Positions 1 through 14,482 of a stretch of DNA of 64,000 nucleotides are shown one piece after another. The translations under genes and the position numbers were made by a program. The stretch spans positions 35,007,561-35,071,560 of the forward strand of contig NC_088775.1 of assembly GCF_954871325.1 (NCBI RefSeq). The letters are read 5' to 3'. Every line of letters starts with the position of its first letter. Position 1 is the first letter of the stretch. The DNA comes from Gordionus sp. m RMFG-2023 (taxonomy: Eukaryota; Nematomorpha; Gordioida; Chordodea; Parachordodidae). The notes under the pieces were generated by a model. That model was not told the origin of the DNA. It was given only the letters and a program-made list of their open reading frames with translations, and made no database searches.

Positions 1-3000
1 CAATGATATAAATATATTCAAAATTACTTTTAAAATGTTAGCCTTTCCTATATAAATGTCTTTCGCGACAAAAAATTTGTTTTGTGAACCGGAAACGTAA
101 AAAAATACATCTAAGCGGTTTTGGATAGAGAATTAAATTCTCAGTTCAATGATATAAATATATTCAAAATTACTTTTAAAATGTTAGCCTTTCCCCCTAT
201 AAATGTCTTTCGCGACAAAATAATTTTGTGAACCAGAAATTAAAAATACATCTAAGCGGTTTTGGATAGAGAATTAAATTCTGAGTTCAGTGATATAAAT
301 ATATTCAAAATTACTTTTAAAATGTTAGCCTTTCCCCTATAAATGTCTTTCGCGACAAAATATTTATTTTGTGAACCGGAAATTAAAAATACATCTAAGC
401 GGTTTTGGATAGAGAATTAAATTCTGAGTTCATTGATATAAATATATTCAATCCCCTATAAATGTCTTTCGCGACAAAATATTTATTTTGTGAACCGGAA
501 ACGTTATAAAATACATCTAAGAGGTTTTGGATAGAGAATTAAATTCTGAGTTCAATGATATAAATATATTCAAAATTACTTTTAAAATGTTAGCCTTTCC
601 CATATAAATGTCTTTCGCGACAAAAAATATATTTTGTGAACCGGAAACGTAAAAAAATACATCTAAGCGGTTTTGGATAGAGAATTAATATCTGAGTTCA
701 ATGATATAAATATATTCAAAATTACTTTTAAAATGTTAGCCTTTCCCCTATAAATGTCTTTCGCGACAAAATTATTTTGTGAGAAAACGTAAAAAAATAC
801 ATCTAAGCGGTTTTGGATAGAGAATTAAATTCTGAGTTCAATGATATAAATATATTCAAAATTATTTTTAAAATGTTAGCCTTTCCCCTATAAATGTCTT
901 TCGCGACAAAATATTTATTTTGTGGACCGGAAATTAAAAATACATCTAAGCGGTTTTGGATAGAGAATTAAATTCTGAGTTCAATGATATAAATATATTC
1001 AAAATTACTTTTAAAATGTTAGCCTTTCCCCTATAAATGTCTTTCGCGACAAAATATTTATTTTGTGAACCGGAAATTAAAAATACATCTAAGCGGTTTT
1101 GGATAGAGAATTAAATTCTGAGTTCAATGATATATATATATTCAAAATTACTTTTAAAATGTTAGCCTTTCCCCTATAAATGTCTTTCGCGACAAAAGAT
1201 TTATTTTGTGAACCGAAAACGTAAAAAATAACATCTAAGCGGTATTGGATAGAGAATTAAATTCTGAGTTCAATGATATAAATATATTCAAAATTATGTT
1301 TAAAATGTTAGCCTTTCCCCTATAAATGTCTTTCGCGACAAAATATTTATTTTGTAAACCGGAAATTAAAAATATATCTAAGCGGTTTTGGATAGAGAAT
1401 TAAATTCTGAGTTCAATGATATATATATATTCAAAATTACTTTTAAAATGTTAGCCTTTCCCCTATAAATGTCTTTCGCGACAAAATATTTATTTTGTGA
1501 ACCGGAAACGTAAAAAAATACATCTAAGCGGTTTTGGATAGAGAATCAAATTCTGAGTTCAATGATATAAATATATTCAAAATTACATTTAAAATGTTAG
1601 CCTTTTCCCTATAAATGTCTTTCGCGACAAAATATTTATTTTGTGAACCGGAAATTAAAAATACATCTAAGCGGTTTTGTAAGAGAATTAAATTCTGAGT
1701 TCAATGATATAAATATATTCAAAATTACTTTTAAAATGCTAGCCTTTCCCATATAAATGTCTTTCGCGACAAAAAATTTATTTTGTGAACCGGAAACGTA
1801 ATAAAATACATCTAAGCGGTTTTGGATAGAGAATCAAATTCTGAGTTCAATGATATAAATATATTCAAAATTACATTTAAAATGTTAGCCTTTTCCCTAT
1901 AAATGTCTTTCGCGACAAAATATTTATTTTGTAAACCGGAAATTAAAAATATATCTAAGCGGTTTTGGATAGAGAATTAAATTCTGAGTTCAATGATATA
2001 TATATATTCAAAATTACTTTTAAAATGTTAGCCTTTCCCCTATAAATGTCTTTCGAAATATTTATTTTGTGAACCGGAAATTAAAAATACATCTAAGCGG
2101 TTTTGGATAGAGAATTAAATTCTGAGTTCAATGATATAAATATATTCAAAATTATTTTTAAAATGTTAGCCTTTCCCCTATAAATGTCTTTCGCGACAAA
2201 ATATTTATTTTGTGAACCGGAAATTAAAAATACATCTAAGCGGTTTTGGATAGAGAATTAAATTCTGAGTTCAATGTTATAAATATATTCAAAATTACTT
2301 TTAAAATGTTAGCCTTTCCCATATAAATGTCTTTCGCGACAAAAAATTTATTTTGTGAACCGGAAACGTAATAAAATACATCTAAGCGGTTTTGGATAGA
2401 GAATTAAATTCTGAGTTCAATGATATAAATATATTCAAAATTACTTTTAAAATGCTAGCCTTTTCCCTATAAATGTCTTTCGCGACAAAAAATTTATTTT
2501 GTGAACCGGAAACGTAATAAAATACATCTAACCTCTTTTGGATAGAGAATTAAATTCTGAGTTCAATGATATAAATATATTCAAAATTACTTTTAAAATG
2601 TTAGCCTTTCCCCTATAAATGTCTTTCGCGACAAAAGATTTCTTTTGTGAACCGGAAACGTAAAAAAATACATCTAAGCGGTTTTGGATAGAGAATTAAA
2701 TTCTGAGTTCAATGATATAAATATATTCAAAATTACATTTAAAATGTTAGCCTTTTCCCTATAAATGTCTTTCGCGACAAAATATTTATTTTGTGAACCG
2801 GAAATTAAAAATACATCTAAGCGGTTTTGGATAGAGAATTAAATTCTGAGTTCAATGATATAAATATATTCAAAATTACTTTTAAAATGCTAGCCTTTCC
2901 CATATAAATGTCTTTCGCGACAAAAAATTTATTTTGTGAACCGGAAACGTAATAAAATACATCTAACCTCTTTTGGATAGAGAATTAAATTCTGAGTTCA

Positions 3001-4148
3001 ATGATATAAATATATTCAAAATTACTTTTAAAATGTTAGCCTTTCCCCTATAAATGTCTTTCGCGACAAAATATTTATTTTGTGAACCGGAAATTAAAAA
3101 TACAACTAAGCGGTTTTGGATAGAGAATTAAATTCTGAGTTCAATGATATAAATATATTCAAAATTACTTTTAAAATCTTAGCCTTTCCCTTATAAATGT
3201 CTTTCGCGACAAAAGATTTATTTTGTGAACCGGAAACGTAAAAAAATACATCTAAGCGGTTTTGGATAGAGAATTAAATTCTGAGTTCAATGATATAAAT
3301 ATATTCAAAATTACTTTTAAAATGTTAGCCTTTTCCCTATAAATGTCTTTCGCGACAAAATATTTATTTTGTGAACCGGAAATTAAAAATACATCTAAGC
3401 GGTTTTGGATACAGAATTAAATTCTGAGTTCAATGATATATATATATTCAAAATTACTTTTAAAATGTTAGCCTTTCCCCTATAAATGTCTTTCGCGACA
3501 AAAGATTTATTTTGTGAGAAAACGTAAAAAAATACATCTAAGCGGTTTTGGATAGAGAATTAAATTCTGAGTTCAATGATATAAATATATTCAAAATTAT
3601 TTTTAAAATGTTAGCCTTTCCCCTATAAATGTCTTTCGCGACAAAATATTTATTTTGTGGACCGGAAATTAAAAATACATCTAAGCGGTTTTGGATAGAG
3701 AATTAAATTCTGAGTTCAATGATATAAATATATTCAAAATTACTTTTAAAATGTTAGCCTTTCCCCTATAAATGTCTTTCGCGACAAAATATTTATTTTG
3801 TGAACCGGAAATTAAAAATACATCTAAGCGGTTTTGGATAGAGAATTAAATTCTGAGTTCAATGATATATATATATTCAAAATTACTTTTAAAATGTTAG
3901 CCTTTCCCCTATAAATGTCTTTCGCGACAAAAGATTTATTTTGTGAACCGAAAACGTAAAAAATAACATCTAAGCGGTATTGGATAGAGAATTAAATTCT
4001 GAGTTCAATGATATAAATATATTCAAAATTATGTTTAAAATGTTAGCCTTTCCCCTATAAATGTCTTTCGCGACAAAATATTTATTTTGTAAACCGGAAA
4101 TTAAAAATATATCTAAGCGGTTTTGGATAGAGAATTAAATTCTGAGTT
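1..4148 (+). repeat. Satellite block 1: scrambled left segment, 29 monomers
   Basis: Monomer starts: odd variant 1, N 147, K 288, T 431, U 553, V 699, W 839, K 982, D 1125, E 1271, F 1414, G 1560, B/F 1702, G/E 1848, K-like 1991, W 2129, P 2272, Q 2418, R 2564, G 2710, B 2853, S 2999, X 3142, Y 3288, Z/V 3431, W 3574, K 3717, D 3860, E 4006. The order follows the higher-order repeat with rejoined parts. The first copy is unusual (CCTATAT, a G inside the hairpin loop, CTCAG end). The copy at 1560 ends in TTTTGTAAGAG. The copy at 1991 has lost 5 bp at TTTCGAAATATTT, removing the TCGCGA site and the left hairpin arm. The copy at 1702 is B-like but ends in GAATCAAATT, the tail of type F. W copies at 839 and 3574 carry GTGGACC, seen only in the first 10.6 kb. 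Confidence 0.93.
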
Positions 4149-7100
4149 CAATGATATATATATATTCAAAATTACTTTTAAAATGTTAGCCTTTCCCCTA
4201 TAAATGTCTTTCGCGACAAAAGATTTATTTTGTGAACCGAAAACGTAAAAAATAACATCTAAGCGGTATTGGATAGAGAATTAAATTCTGAGTTCAATGA
4301 TATAAATATATTCAAAATTATGTTTAAAATGTTAGCCTTTCCCCTATAAATGTCTTTCGCGACAAAATATTTATTTTGTAAACCGGAAATTAAAAATATA
4401 TCTAAGCGGTTTTGGATAGAGAATTAAATTCTGAGTTCAATGATATATATATATTCAAAATTACTTTTAAAATGTTAGCCTTTCCCCTATAAATGTCTTT
4501 CGCGACAAAAGATTTATTTTGTGAACCGAAAACGTAAAAAATAACATCTAAGCGGTATTGGATAGAGAATTAAATTCTGAGTTCAATGATATAAATATAT
4601 TCAAAATTATGTTTAAAATGTTAGCCTTTCCCCTATAAATGTCTTTCGCGACAAAATATTTATTTTGTAAACCGGAAATTAAAAATATATCTAAGCGGTT
4701 TTGGATAGAGAATTAAATTCTGAGTTCAATGATATATATATATTCAAAATTACTTTTAAAATGTTAGCCTTTCCCCTATAAATGTCTTTCGCGACAAAAT
4801 ATTTATTTTGTGAACCGGAAACGTAAAAAAATACATCTAAGCGGTTTTGGATAGAGAATCAAATTCTGAGTTCAATGATATAAATATATTCAAAATTACA
4901 TTTAAAATGTTAGCCTTTTCCCTATAAATGTCTTTCGCGACAAAATATTTATTTTGTGAACCGGAAATTAAAAATACATCTAAGCGGTTTTGGATAGAGA
5001 ATTAAATTCTGAGTTCAATGATATAAATATATTCAAAATTACTTTTAAAATGCTAGCCTTTCCCATATAAATGTCTTTCGCGACAAAAAATTTATTTTGT
5101 GAACCGGAAACGTAATAAAATACATCTAACCTCTTTTGGATAGAGAATTAAATTCTGAGTTCAATGATATAAATATATTCAAAATTACTTTTAAAATGTT
5201 AGCCTTGCCCCTATAAATGTCTTTTGCGACAAAATATTTATTTTGTGAACCGGAAATTAAAAATACATCTAAGCGGTTTTGGATAGAGAATTAAATTCTG
5301 AGTTCAATGATATAAATATATTCAAAATTATTTTTAAAATGTTAGCCTTTCCCCTATAAATGTCTTTCGCGACAAAATATTTATTTTGTGGACCGGAAAT
5401 TAAAAATACATCTAAGCGGTTTTGGATAGAGAATTAAATTCTGAGTTCAATGATATAAATATATTCAAAATTACTTTTAAAATGTTAGCCTTTCCCCTAT
5501 AAATGTCTTTCGCGACAAAATATTTATTTTGTGAACCGGAAATTAAAAATACATCTAAGCGGTTTTGGATAGAGAATTAAATTCTGAGTTCAATGATATA
5601 TATATATTCAAAATTACTTTTAAAATGTTAGCCTTTCCCCTATAAATGTCTTTCGCGACAAAAGATTTATTTTGTGAACCGAAAACGTAAAAAATAACAT
5701 CTAAGCGGTATTGGATAGAGAATTAAATTCTGAGTTCAATGATATAAATATATTCAAAATTATGTTTAAAATGTTAGCCTTTCCCCTATAAATGTCTTTC
5801 GCGACAAAATATTTATTTTGTAAACCGGAAATTAAAAATATATCTAAGCGGTTTTGGATAGAGAATTAAATTCTGAGTTTAATGATATATATATATTCAA
5901 AATTACTTTTAAAATGTTAGCCTTTCCCCTATAAATGTCTTTCGCGACAAAATATTTATTTTGTGAACCGGAAATTAAAAATACATCTAAGCGGTTTTGG
6001 ATAGAGAATTAAATTCTGAGTTCAATGATATAAATATATTCAAAATTACTTTTAAAATGCTAGCCTTTCCCATATAAATGTCTTTCGCGACAAAAAATTT
6101 ATTTTGTGAACCGGAAACGTAATAAAATACATCTAACCTCTTTTGGATAGAGAATTAAATTCTGAGTTCAATGATATAAATATATTCAAAATTACTTTTA
6201 AAATGTTAGCCTTTCCCCTATAAATGTCTTTCGCGACAAAATATTTATTTTGTGAACCTGAAATTAAAAATACAACTAAGCGGTTTTGGATAGAGAATTA
6301 AATTCTGAGTTCAATGATATAAATATATTCAAAATTACTTTTAAAATCTTAGCCTTTCCCTTATAAATGTCTTTCGCGACAAAAGATTTATTTTGTGAAC
6401 CGGAAACGTAAAAAAATACATCTAAGCGGTTTTGGATAGAGAATTAAATTCTGAGTTCAATGATATAAATATATTCAAAATTACCTTTAAAATGTTAGCC
6501 TTTTCCCTATAAATGTCTTTCGCGACAAAATATTTATTTTGTGAACCGAAAATTAAAAATACATCTAAGCGGTTTTGGATAGAGAATTAAATTCTGAGTT
6601 CAATGATATAAATATATTCAAAATTACTTTTAAAATGTTAGCCTTTTCCCTATAAATGTCTTTCGCGACAAAATATTTATTTTGTGAACCGGAAATTAAA
6701 AATACAACTAAGCGGTTTTGGATAGAGAATTAAATTCTGAGTTCAATGATATAAATATATTCAAAATTACTTTTAAAATCTTAGCCTTTTCCCTATAAAT
6801 GTCTTTCGCGACAAAATATTTATTTTGTGAACCGAAAATTAAAAATACATCTAAGCGGTTTTGGATAGAGAATTAAATTCTGAGTTCAATGATATAAATA
6901 TATTCAAAATTACTTTTAAAATGTTAGCCTTTTCCCTATAAATGTCTTTCGCGACAAAATATTTATTTTGTGAACCGGAAATTAAAAATACAACTAAGCG
7001 GTTTTGGATAGAGAATTAAATTCTGAGTTCAATGATATAAATATATTCAAAATTACTTTTAAAATCTTAGCCTTTCCCTTATAAATGTCTTTCGCGACAA

Positions 7101-9315
7101 AAGATTTATTTTGTGAACCGGAAACGTAAAAAAATACATCTAAGCGGTTTTGGATAGAGAATTAAATTCTGAGTTCAATGATATAAATATATTCAAAATT
7201 ACTTTTAAAATGTTAGCCTTTTCCCTATAAATGTCTTTCGCGACAAAATATTTATTTTGTGAACCGAAAATTAAAAATACATCTAAGCGGTTTTGGATAG
7301 AGAATTAAATTCTGAGTTCAATGATATATATATATTCAAAATTACTTTTAAAATGTTAGCCTTTCCCCTATAAATGTCTTTCGCGACAAAAGATTTATTT
7401 TGTGAACCGGAAACGTAAAAAAATACATCTAAGCGGTTTTGGATAGAGAATCAAATTCTGAGTTCAATGATATAAATATATTCAAAATTACATTTAAAAT
7501 GTTAGCCTTTCCCCTATAAATGTCTTTCGCGACAAAAGATTTATTTTGTGAACCGGAAACGTAAAAAAATATATCTAAGCGGTTTTGGATAGAGAATTAA
7601 ATTCTGAGTTCAATGATATAAATATATTCAAAATTACTTTTAAAATGTTAGCCTTTTCCCTATAAATGTCTTTCGCGACAAAATATTTATTTTGTGAACC
7701 GAAAATTAAAAATACATCTAAGCGGTTTTGGATAGAGAATTAAATTCTGAGTTCAATGATATATATATATTCAAAATTACTTTTAAAATGTTAGCCTTTC
7801 CCCTATAAATGTCTTTCGCGACAAAAGATTTATTTTGTGAACCGGAAACGTAAAAAAATACATCTAAGCGGTTTTGGATAGAGAATTAAATTCTGAGTTC
7901 AATGATATAAATATATTCAAAATTACTTTTAAAATGTTAGCCTTTTCCCTATAAATGTCTTTCGCGACAAAATATTTATTTTGTGAACCGGAAATTAAAA
8001 ATACATCTAAGCGGTTTTGGATAGAGAATTAAATTCTGAGTTCAATGATATAAATATATTCAAAATTATTTTTAAAATGTTAGCCTTTCCCCTATAAATG
8101 TCTTTCGCGACAAAAAATTTATTTTGTGAACCGGAAACGTTATAAAATACATCTAAGCGGTATTGTATAGAGAATTAAATTCTGAGTTCAGTGATATAAA
8201 TATATTCAAAATTACTTTTAAAATGTTAGCCTTTCCCCTATAAATGTCTTTCGCCACAAAAGATTTATTTTGTGAACCGGAAACGTAAAAAAATACATCT
8301 AAGCGGTTTTGGATAGAGAATTAAATTCTGAGTTCAATGATATAAATATATTCAAAATTACTTTTAAAATGTTAGCCTTTCCCCCTATAAATGTCTTTCG
8401 CGACAAAATAATTTTGTGAACCAGAAATTAAAAATACATCTAAGCGGTTTTGGATAGAGAATTAAATTCTGAGTTCAATGATATAAATATATTCAAAATT
8501 ACTTTTAAAATGTTAGCCTTTCCCCTATAAATGTCTTTCGCGACAAAATATTTATTTTGTGAACCGGAAATTAAAAATACATCTAAGCGGTTTTGGATAG
8601 AGAATTAAATTCTGAGTTCATTGATATAAATATATTCAATCCCCTATAAATGTCTTTCGCGACAAAATATTTTTTTTGTGAACGGGAAACGTTATAAAAT
8701 ACATCTAAGAGGTTTTGGATAGAGAATTAAATTCTGAGTTCAATGATATAAATATATTCAAAATTACTTTTAAAATGTTAGCCTTTACCATATAAATGTC
8801 TTTCGCGACAAAAAATATATTTTGTGAACCGGAAACGTAAAAAAATACATCTAAGCGGTTTTGGATAGAGAATTAAATTCTGAGTTCAATGATATAAATA
8901 TATTCAAAATTACTTTTAAAATGTTAGCCTTTCCCCTATAAATGTCTTTCGCGACAAAAATTTTATTTTGTGAGAAAACGTAAAAAAATATATCTAAGCG
9001 GTTTTGGATAGAGAATTAAATTCTGAGTTCAATGATATAAATATATTCAAAATTATTTTTAAAATGTTAGCCTTTCCCCTATAAATGTCTTTCGCGACAA
9101 AATATTTATTTTGTGAACCGGAAATTAAAAATACATCTAAGCGGTTTTGGATAGAGAATTAAATTCTGAGTTCAATGATATAAATATATTCAAAATTACT
9201 TTTAAAATGTTAGCCTTTCCCCTATAAATGTCTTTCGCGACAAAATATTTATTTTGTGAACCGGAAATTAAAAATACATCTAAGCGGTTTTGGATAGAGA
9301 ATTAAATTCTGAGTT
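4149..9315 (+). repeat. Satellite block 2: 5,167-bp segmental duplication, copy 1
   Basis: Thirty-six monomers: D 4149, E 4295, D 4438, E 4584, F 4727, G 4873, B 5016, H 5162, W 5305, K 5448, D 5591, E 5737, K' 5880, B 6023, S 6169, X 6312, Y 6458, Y/S 6601, X/Y 6744, Y/S 6887, X 7030, Y 7176, Z 7319, G/Z 7465, Y 7611, Z 7754, Y 7900, I 8043, J 8189, N 8335, K 8476, T 8619, U 8741, V 8887, W 9030, K 9173. Private variants shared with copy 2 are the TAATG start at 5880, CCTGAAATT in S at 6169, TTTACCATAT in U at 8741 and AAATATATC in the G/Z hybrid at 7465. Variants of this copy alone are ACCTTTAAAATG in Y 6458, GAACGGG in T 8619 and AAATATATC in V 8887. Confidence 0.95.
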
Positions 9316-12300
9316 CAATGATATATATATATTCAAAATTACTTTTAAAATGTTAGCCTTTCCCCTATAAATGTCTTTCGCGACAAAAGATTTATTTTGT
9401 GAACCGAAAACGTAAAAAATAACATCTAAGCGGTATTGGATAGAGAATTAAATTCTGAGTTCAATGATATAAATATATTCAAAATTATGTTTAAAATGTT
9501 AGCCTTTCCCCTATAAATGTCTTTCGCGACAAAATATTTATTTTGTAAACCGGAAATTAAAAATATATCTAAGCGGTTTTGGATAGAGAATTAAATTCTG
9601 AGTTCAATGATATATATATATTCAAAATTACTTTTAAAATGTTAGCCTTTCCCCTATAAATGTCTTTCGCGACAAAAGATTTATTTTGTGAACCGAAAAC
9701 GTAAAAAATAACATCTAAGCGGTATTGGATAGAGAATTAAATTCTGAGTTCAATGATATAAATATATTCAAAATTATGTTTAAAATGTTAGCCTTTCCCC
9801 TATAAATGTCTTTCGCGACAAAATATTTATTTTGTAAACCGGAAATTAAAAATATATCTAAGCGGTTTTGGATAGAGAATTAAATTCTGAGTTCAATGAT
9901 ATATATATATTCAAAATTACTTTTAAAATGTTAGCCTTTCCCCTATAAATGTCTTTCGCGACAAAATATTTATTTTGTGAACCGGAAACGTAAAAAAATA
10001 CATCTAAGCGGTTTTGGATAGAGAATCAAATTCTGAGTTCAATGATATAAATATATTCAAAATTACATTTAAAATGTTAGCCTTTTCCCTATAAATGTCT
10101 TTCGCGACAAAATATTTATTTTGTGAACCGGAAATTAAAAATACATCTAAGCGGTTTTGGATAGAGAATTAAATTCTGAGTTCAATGATATAAATATATT
10201 CAAAATTACTTTTAAAATGCTAGCCTTTCCCATATAAATGTCTTTCGCGACAAAAAATTTATTTTGTGAACCGGAAACGTAATAAAATACATCTAACCTC
10301 TTTTGGATAGAGAATTAAATTCTGAGTTCAATGATATAAATATATTCAAAATTACTTTTAAAATGTTAGCCTTGCCCCTATAAATGTCTTTTGCGACAAA
10401 ATATTTATTTTGTGAACCGGAAATTAAAAATACATCTAAGCGGTTTTGGATAGAGAATTAAATTCTGAGTTCAATGATATAAATATATTCAAAATTATTT
10501 TTAAAATGTTAGCCTTTCCCCTATAAATGTCTTTCGCGACAAAATATTTATTTTGTGGACCGGAAATTAAAAATACATCTAAGCGGTTTTGGATAGAGAA
10601 TTAAATTCTGAGTTCAATGATATAAATATATTCAAAATTACTTTTAAAATGTTAGCCTTTCCCCTATAAATGTCTTTCGCGACAAAATATTTATTTTGTG
10701 AACCGGAAATTAAAAATACATCTAAGCGGTTTTGGATAGAGAATTAAATTCTGAGTTCAATGATATATATATATTCAAAATTACTTTTAAAATGTTAGCC
10801 TTTCCCCTATAAATGTCTTTCGCGACAAAAGATTTATTTTGTGAACCGAAAACGTAAAAAATAACATCTAAGCGGTATTGGATAGAGAATTAAATTCTGA
10901 GTTCAATGATATAAATATATTCAAAATTATGTTTAAAATGTTAGCCTTTCCCCTATAAATGTCTTTCGCGACAAAATATTTATTTTGTAAACCGGAAATT
11001 AAAAATATATCTAAGCGGTTTTGGATAGAGAATTAAATTCTGAGTTTAATGATATATATATATTCAAAATTACTTTTAAAATGTTAGCCTTTCCCCTATA
11101 AATGTCTTTCGCGACAAAATATTTATTTTGTGAACCGGAAATTAAAAATACATCTAAGCGGTTTTGGATAGAGAATTAAATTCTGAGTTCAATGATATAA
11201 ATATATTCAAAATTACTTTTAAAATGCTAGCCTTTCCCATATAAATGTCTTTCGCGACAAAAAATTTATTTTGTGAACCGGAAACGTAATAAAATACATC
11301 TAACCTCTTTTGGATAGAGAATTAAATTCTGAGTTCAATGATATAAATATATTCAAAATTACTTTTAAAATGTTAGCCTTTCCCCTATAAATGTCTTTCG
11401 CGACAAAATATTTATTTTGTGAACCTGAAATTAAAAATACAACTAAGCGGTTTTGGATAGAGAATTAAATTCTGAGTTCAATGATATAAATATATTCAAA
11501 ATTACTTTTAAAATCTTAGCCTTTCCCTTATAAATGTCTTTCGCGACAAAAGATTTATTTTGTGAACCGGAAACGTAAAAAAATACATCTAAGCGGTTTT
11601 GGATAGAGAATTAAATTCTGAGTTCAATGATATAAATATATTCAAAATTACTTTTAAAATGTTAGCCTTTTCCCTATAAATGTCTTTCGCGACAAAATAT
11701 TTATTTTGTGAACCGAAAATTAAAAATACATCTAAGCGGTTTTGGATAGAGAATTAAATTCTGAGTTCAATGATATAAATATATTCAAAATTACTTTTAA
11801 AATGTTAGCCTTTTCCCTATAAATGTCTTTCGCGACAAAATATTTATTTTGTGAACCGGAAATTAAAAATACAACTAAGCGGTTTTGGATAGAGAATTAA
11901 ATTCTGAGTTCAATGATATAAATATATTCAAAATTACTTTTAAAATCTTAGCCTTTTCCCTATAAATGTCTTTCGCGACAAAATATTTATTTTGTGAACC
12001 GAAAATTAAAAATACATCTAAGCGGTTTTGGATAGAGAATTAAATTCTGAGTTCAATGATATAAATATATTCAAAATTACTTTTAAAATGTTAGCCTTTT
12101 CCCTATAAATGTCTTTCGCGACAAAATATTTATTTTGTGAACCGGAAATTAAAAATACAACTAAGCGGTTTTGGATAGAGAATTAAATTCTGAGTTCAAT
12201 GATATAAATATATTCAAAATTACTTTTAAAATCTTAGCCTTTCCCTTATAAATGTCTTTCGCGACAAAAGATTTATTTTGTGAACCGGAAACGTAAAAAA

Positions 12301-14482
12301 ATACATCTAAGCGGTTTTGGATAGAGAATTAAATTCTGAGTTCAATGATATAAATATATTCAAAATTACTTTTAAAATGTTAGCCTTTTCCCTATAAATG
12401 TCTTTCGCGACAAAATATTTATTTTGTGAACCGAAAATTAAAAATACATCTAAGCGGTTTTGGATAGAGAATTAAATTCTGAGTTCAATGATATATATAT
12501 ATTCAAAATTACTTTTAAAATGTTAGCCTTTCCCCTATAAATGTCTTTCGCGACAAAAGATTTATTTTGTGAACCGGAAACGTAAAAAAATACATCTAAG
12601 CGGTTTTGGATAGAGAATCAAATTCTGAGTTCAATGATATAAATATATTCAAAATTACATTTAAAATGTTAGCCTTTCCCCTATAAATGTCTTTCGCGAC
12701 AAAAGATTTATTTTGTGAACCGGAAACGTAAAAAAATATATCTAAGCGGTTTTGGATAGAGAATTAAATTCTGAGTTCAATGATATAAATATATTCAAAA
12801 TTACTTTTAAAATGTTAGCCTTTTCCCTATAAATGTCTTTCGCGACAAAATATTTATTTTGTGAACCGAAAATTAAAAATACATCTAAGCGGTTTTGGAT
12901 AGAGAATTAAATTCTGAGTTCAATGATATATATATATTCAAAATTACTTTTAAAATGTTAGCCTTTCCCCTATAAATGTCTTTCGCGACAAAAGATTTAT
13001 TTTGTGAACCGGAAACGTAAAAAAATACATCTAAGCGGTTTTGGATAGAGAATTAAATTCTGAGTTCAATGATATAAATATATTCAAAATTACTTTTAAA
13101 ATGTTAGCCTTTTCCCTATAAATGTCTTTCGCGACAAAATATTTATTTTGTGAACCGGAAATTAAAAATACATCTAAGCGGTTTTGGATAGAGAATTAAA
13201 TTCTGAGTTCAATGATATAAATATATTCAAAATTATTTTTAAAATGTTAGCCTTTCCCCTATAAATGTCTTTCGCGACAAAAAATTTATTTTGTGAACCG
13301 GAAACGTTATAAAATACATCTAAGCGGTATTGTATAGAGAATTAAATTCTGAGTTCAGTGATATAAATATATTCAAAATTACTTTTAAAATGTTAGCCTT
13401 TCCCCTATAAATGTCTTTCGCCACAAAAGATTTATTTTGTGAACCGGAAACGTAAAAAAATACATCTAAGCGGTTTTGGATAGAGAATTAAATTCTGAGT
13501 TCAATGATATAAATATATTCAAAATTACTTTTAAAATGTTAGCCTTTCCCCCTATAAATGTCTTTCGCGACAAAATAATTTTGTGAACCAGAAATTAAAA
13601 ATACATCTAAGCGGTTTTGGATAGAGAATTAAATTCTGAGTTCAATGATATAAATATATTCAAAATTACTTTTAAAATGTTAGCCTTTCCCCTATAAATG
13701 TCTTTCGCGACAAAATATTTATTTTGTGAACCGGAAATTAAAAATACATCTAAGCGGTTTTGGATAGAGAATTAAATTCTGAGTTCATTGATATAAATAT
13801 ATTCAATCCCCTATAAATGTCTTTCGCGACAAAATATTTTTTTTGTGAACCGGAAACGTTATAAAATACATCTAAGAGGTTTTGGATAGAGAATTAAATT
13901 CTGAGTTCAATGATATAAATATATTCAAAATTACTTTTAAAATGTTAGCCTTTACCATATAAATGTCTTTCGCGACAAAAAATATATTTTGTGAACCGGA
14001 AACGTAAAAAAATACATCTAAGCGGTTTTGGATAGAGAATTAAATTCTGAGTTCAATGATATAAATATATTCAAAATTACTTTTAAAATGTTAGCCTTTC
14101 CCCTATAAATGTCTTTCGCGACAAAAATTTTATTTTGTGAGAAAACGTAAAAAAATACATCTAAGCGGTTTTGGATAGAGAATTAAATTCTGAGTTCAAT
14201 GATATAAATATATTCAAAATTATTTTTAAAATGTTAGCCTTTCCCCTATAAATGTCTTTCGCGACAAAATATTTATTTTGTGAACCGGAAATTAAAAATA
14301 CATCTAAGCGGTTTTGGATAGAGAATTAAATTCTGAGTTCAATGATATAAATATATTCAAAATTACTTTTAAAATGTTAGCCTTTCCCCTATAAATGTCT
14401 TTCGCGACAAAATATTTATTTTGTGAACCGGAAATTAAAAATACATCTAAGCGGTTTTGGATAGAGAATTAAATTCTGAGTT
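9316..14482 (+). repeat. Satellite block 3: 5,167-bp segmental duplication, copy 2
   Basis: Thirty-six monomers in the same order and spacing as copy 1, each displaced by exactly 5,167 bp: D 9316, E 9462, D 9605, E 9751, F 9894, G 10040, B 10183, H 10329, W 10472, K 10615, D 10758, E 10904, K' 11047, B 11190, S 11336, X 11479, Y 11625, Y/S 11768, X/Y 11911, Y/S 12054, X 12197, Y 12343, Z 12486, G/Z 12632, Y 12778, Z 12921, Y 13067, I 13210, J 13356, N 13502, K 13643, T 13786, U 13908, V 14054, W 14197, K 14340. Reading the copies side by side by eye I found only three substitutions and no length difference. Identity is therefore near 99.9%, far above that between monomer types. Confidence 0.95.
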
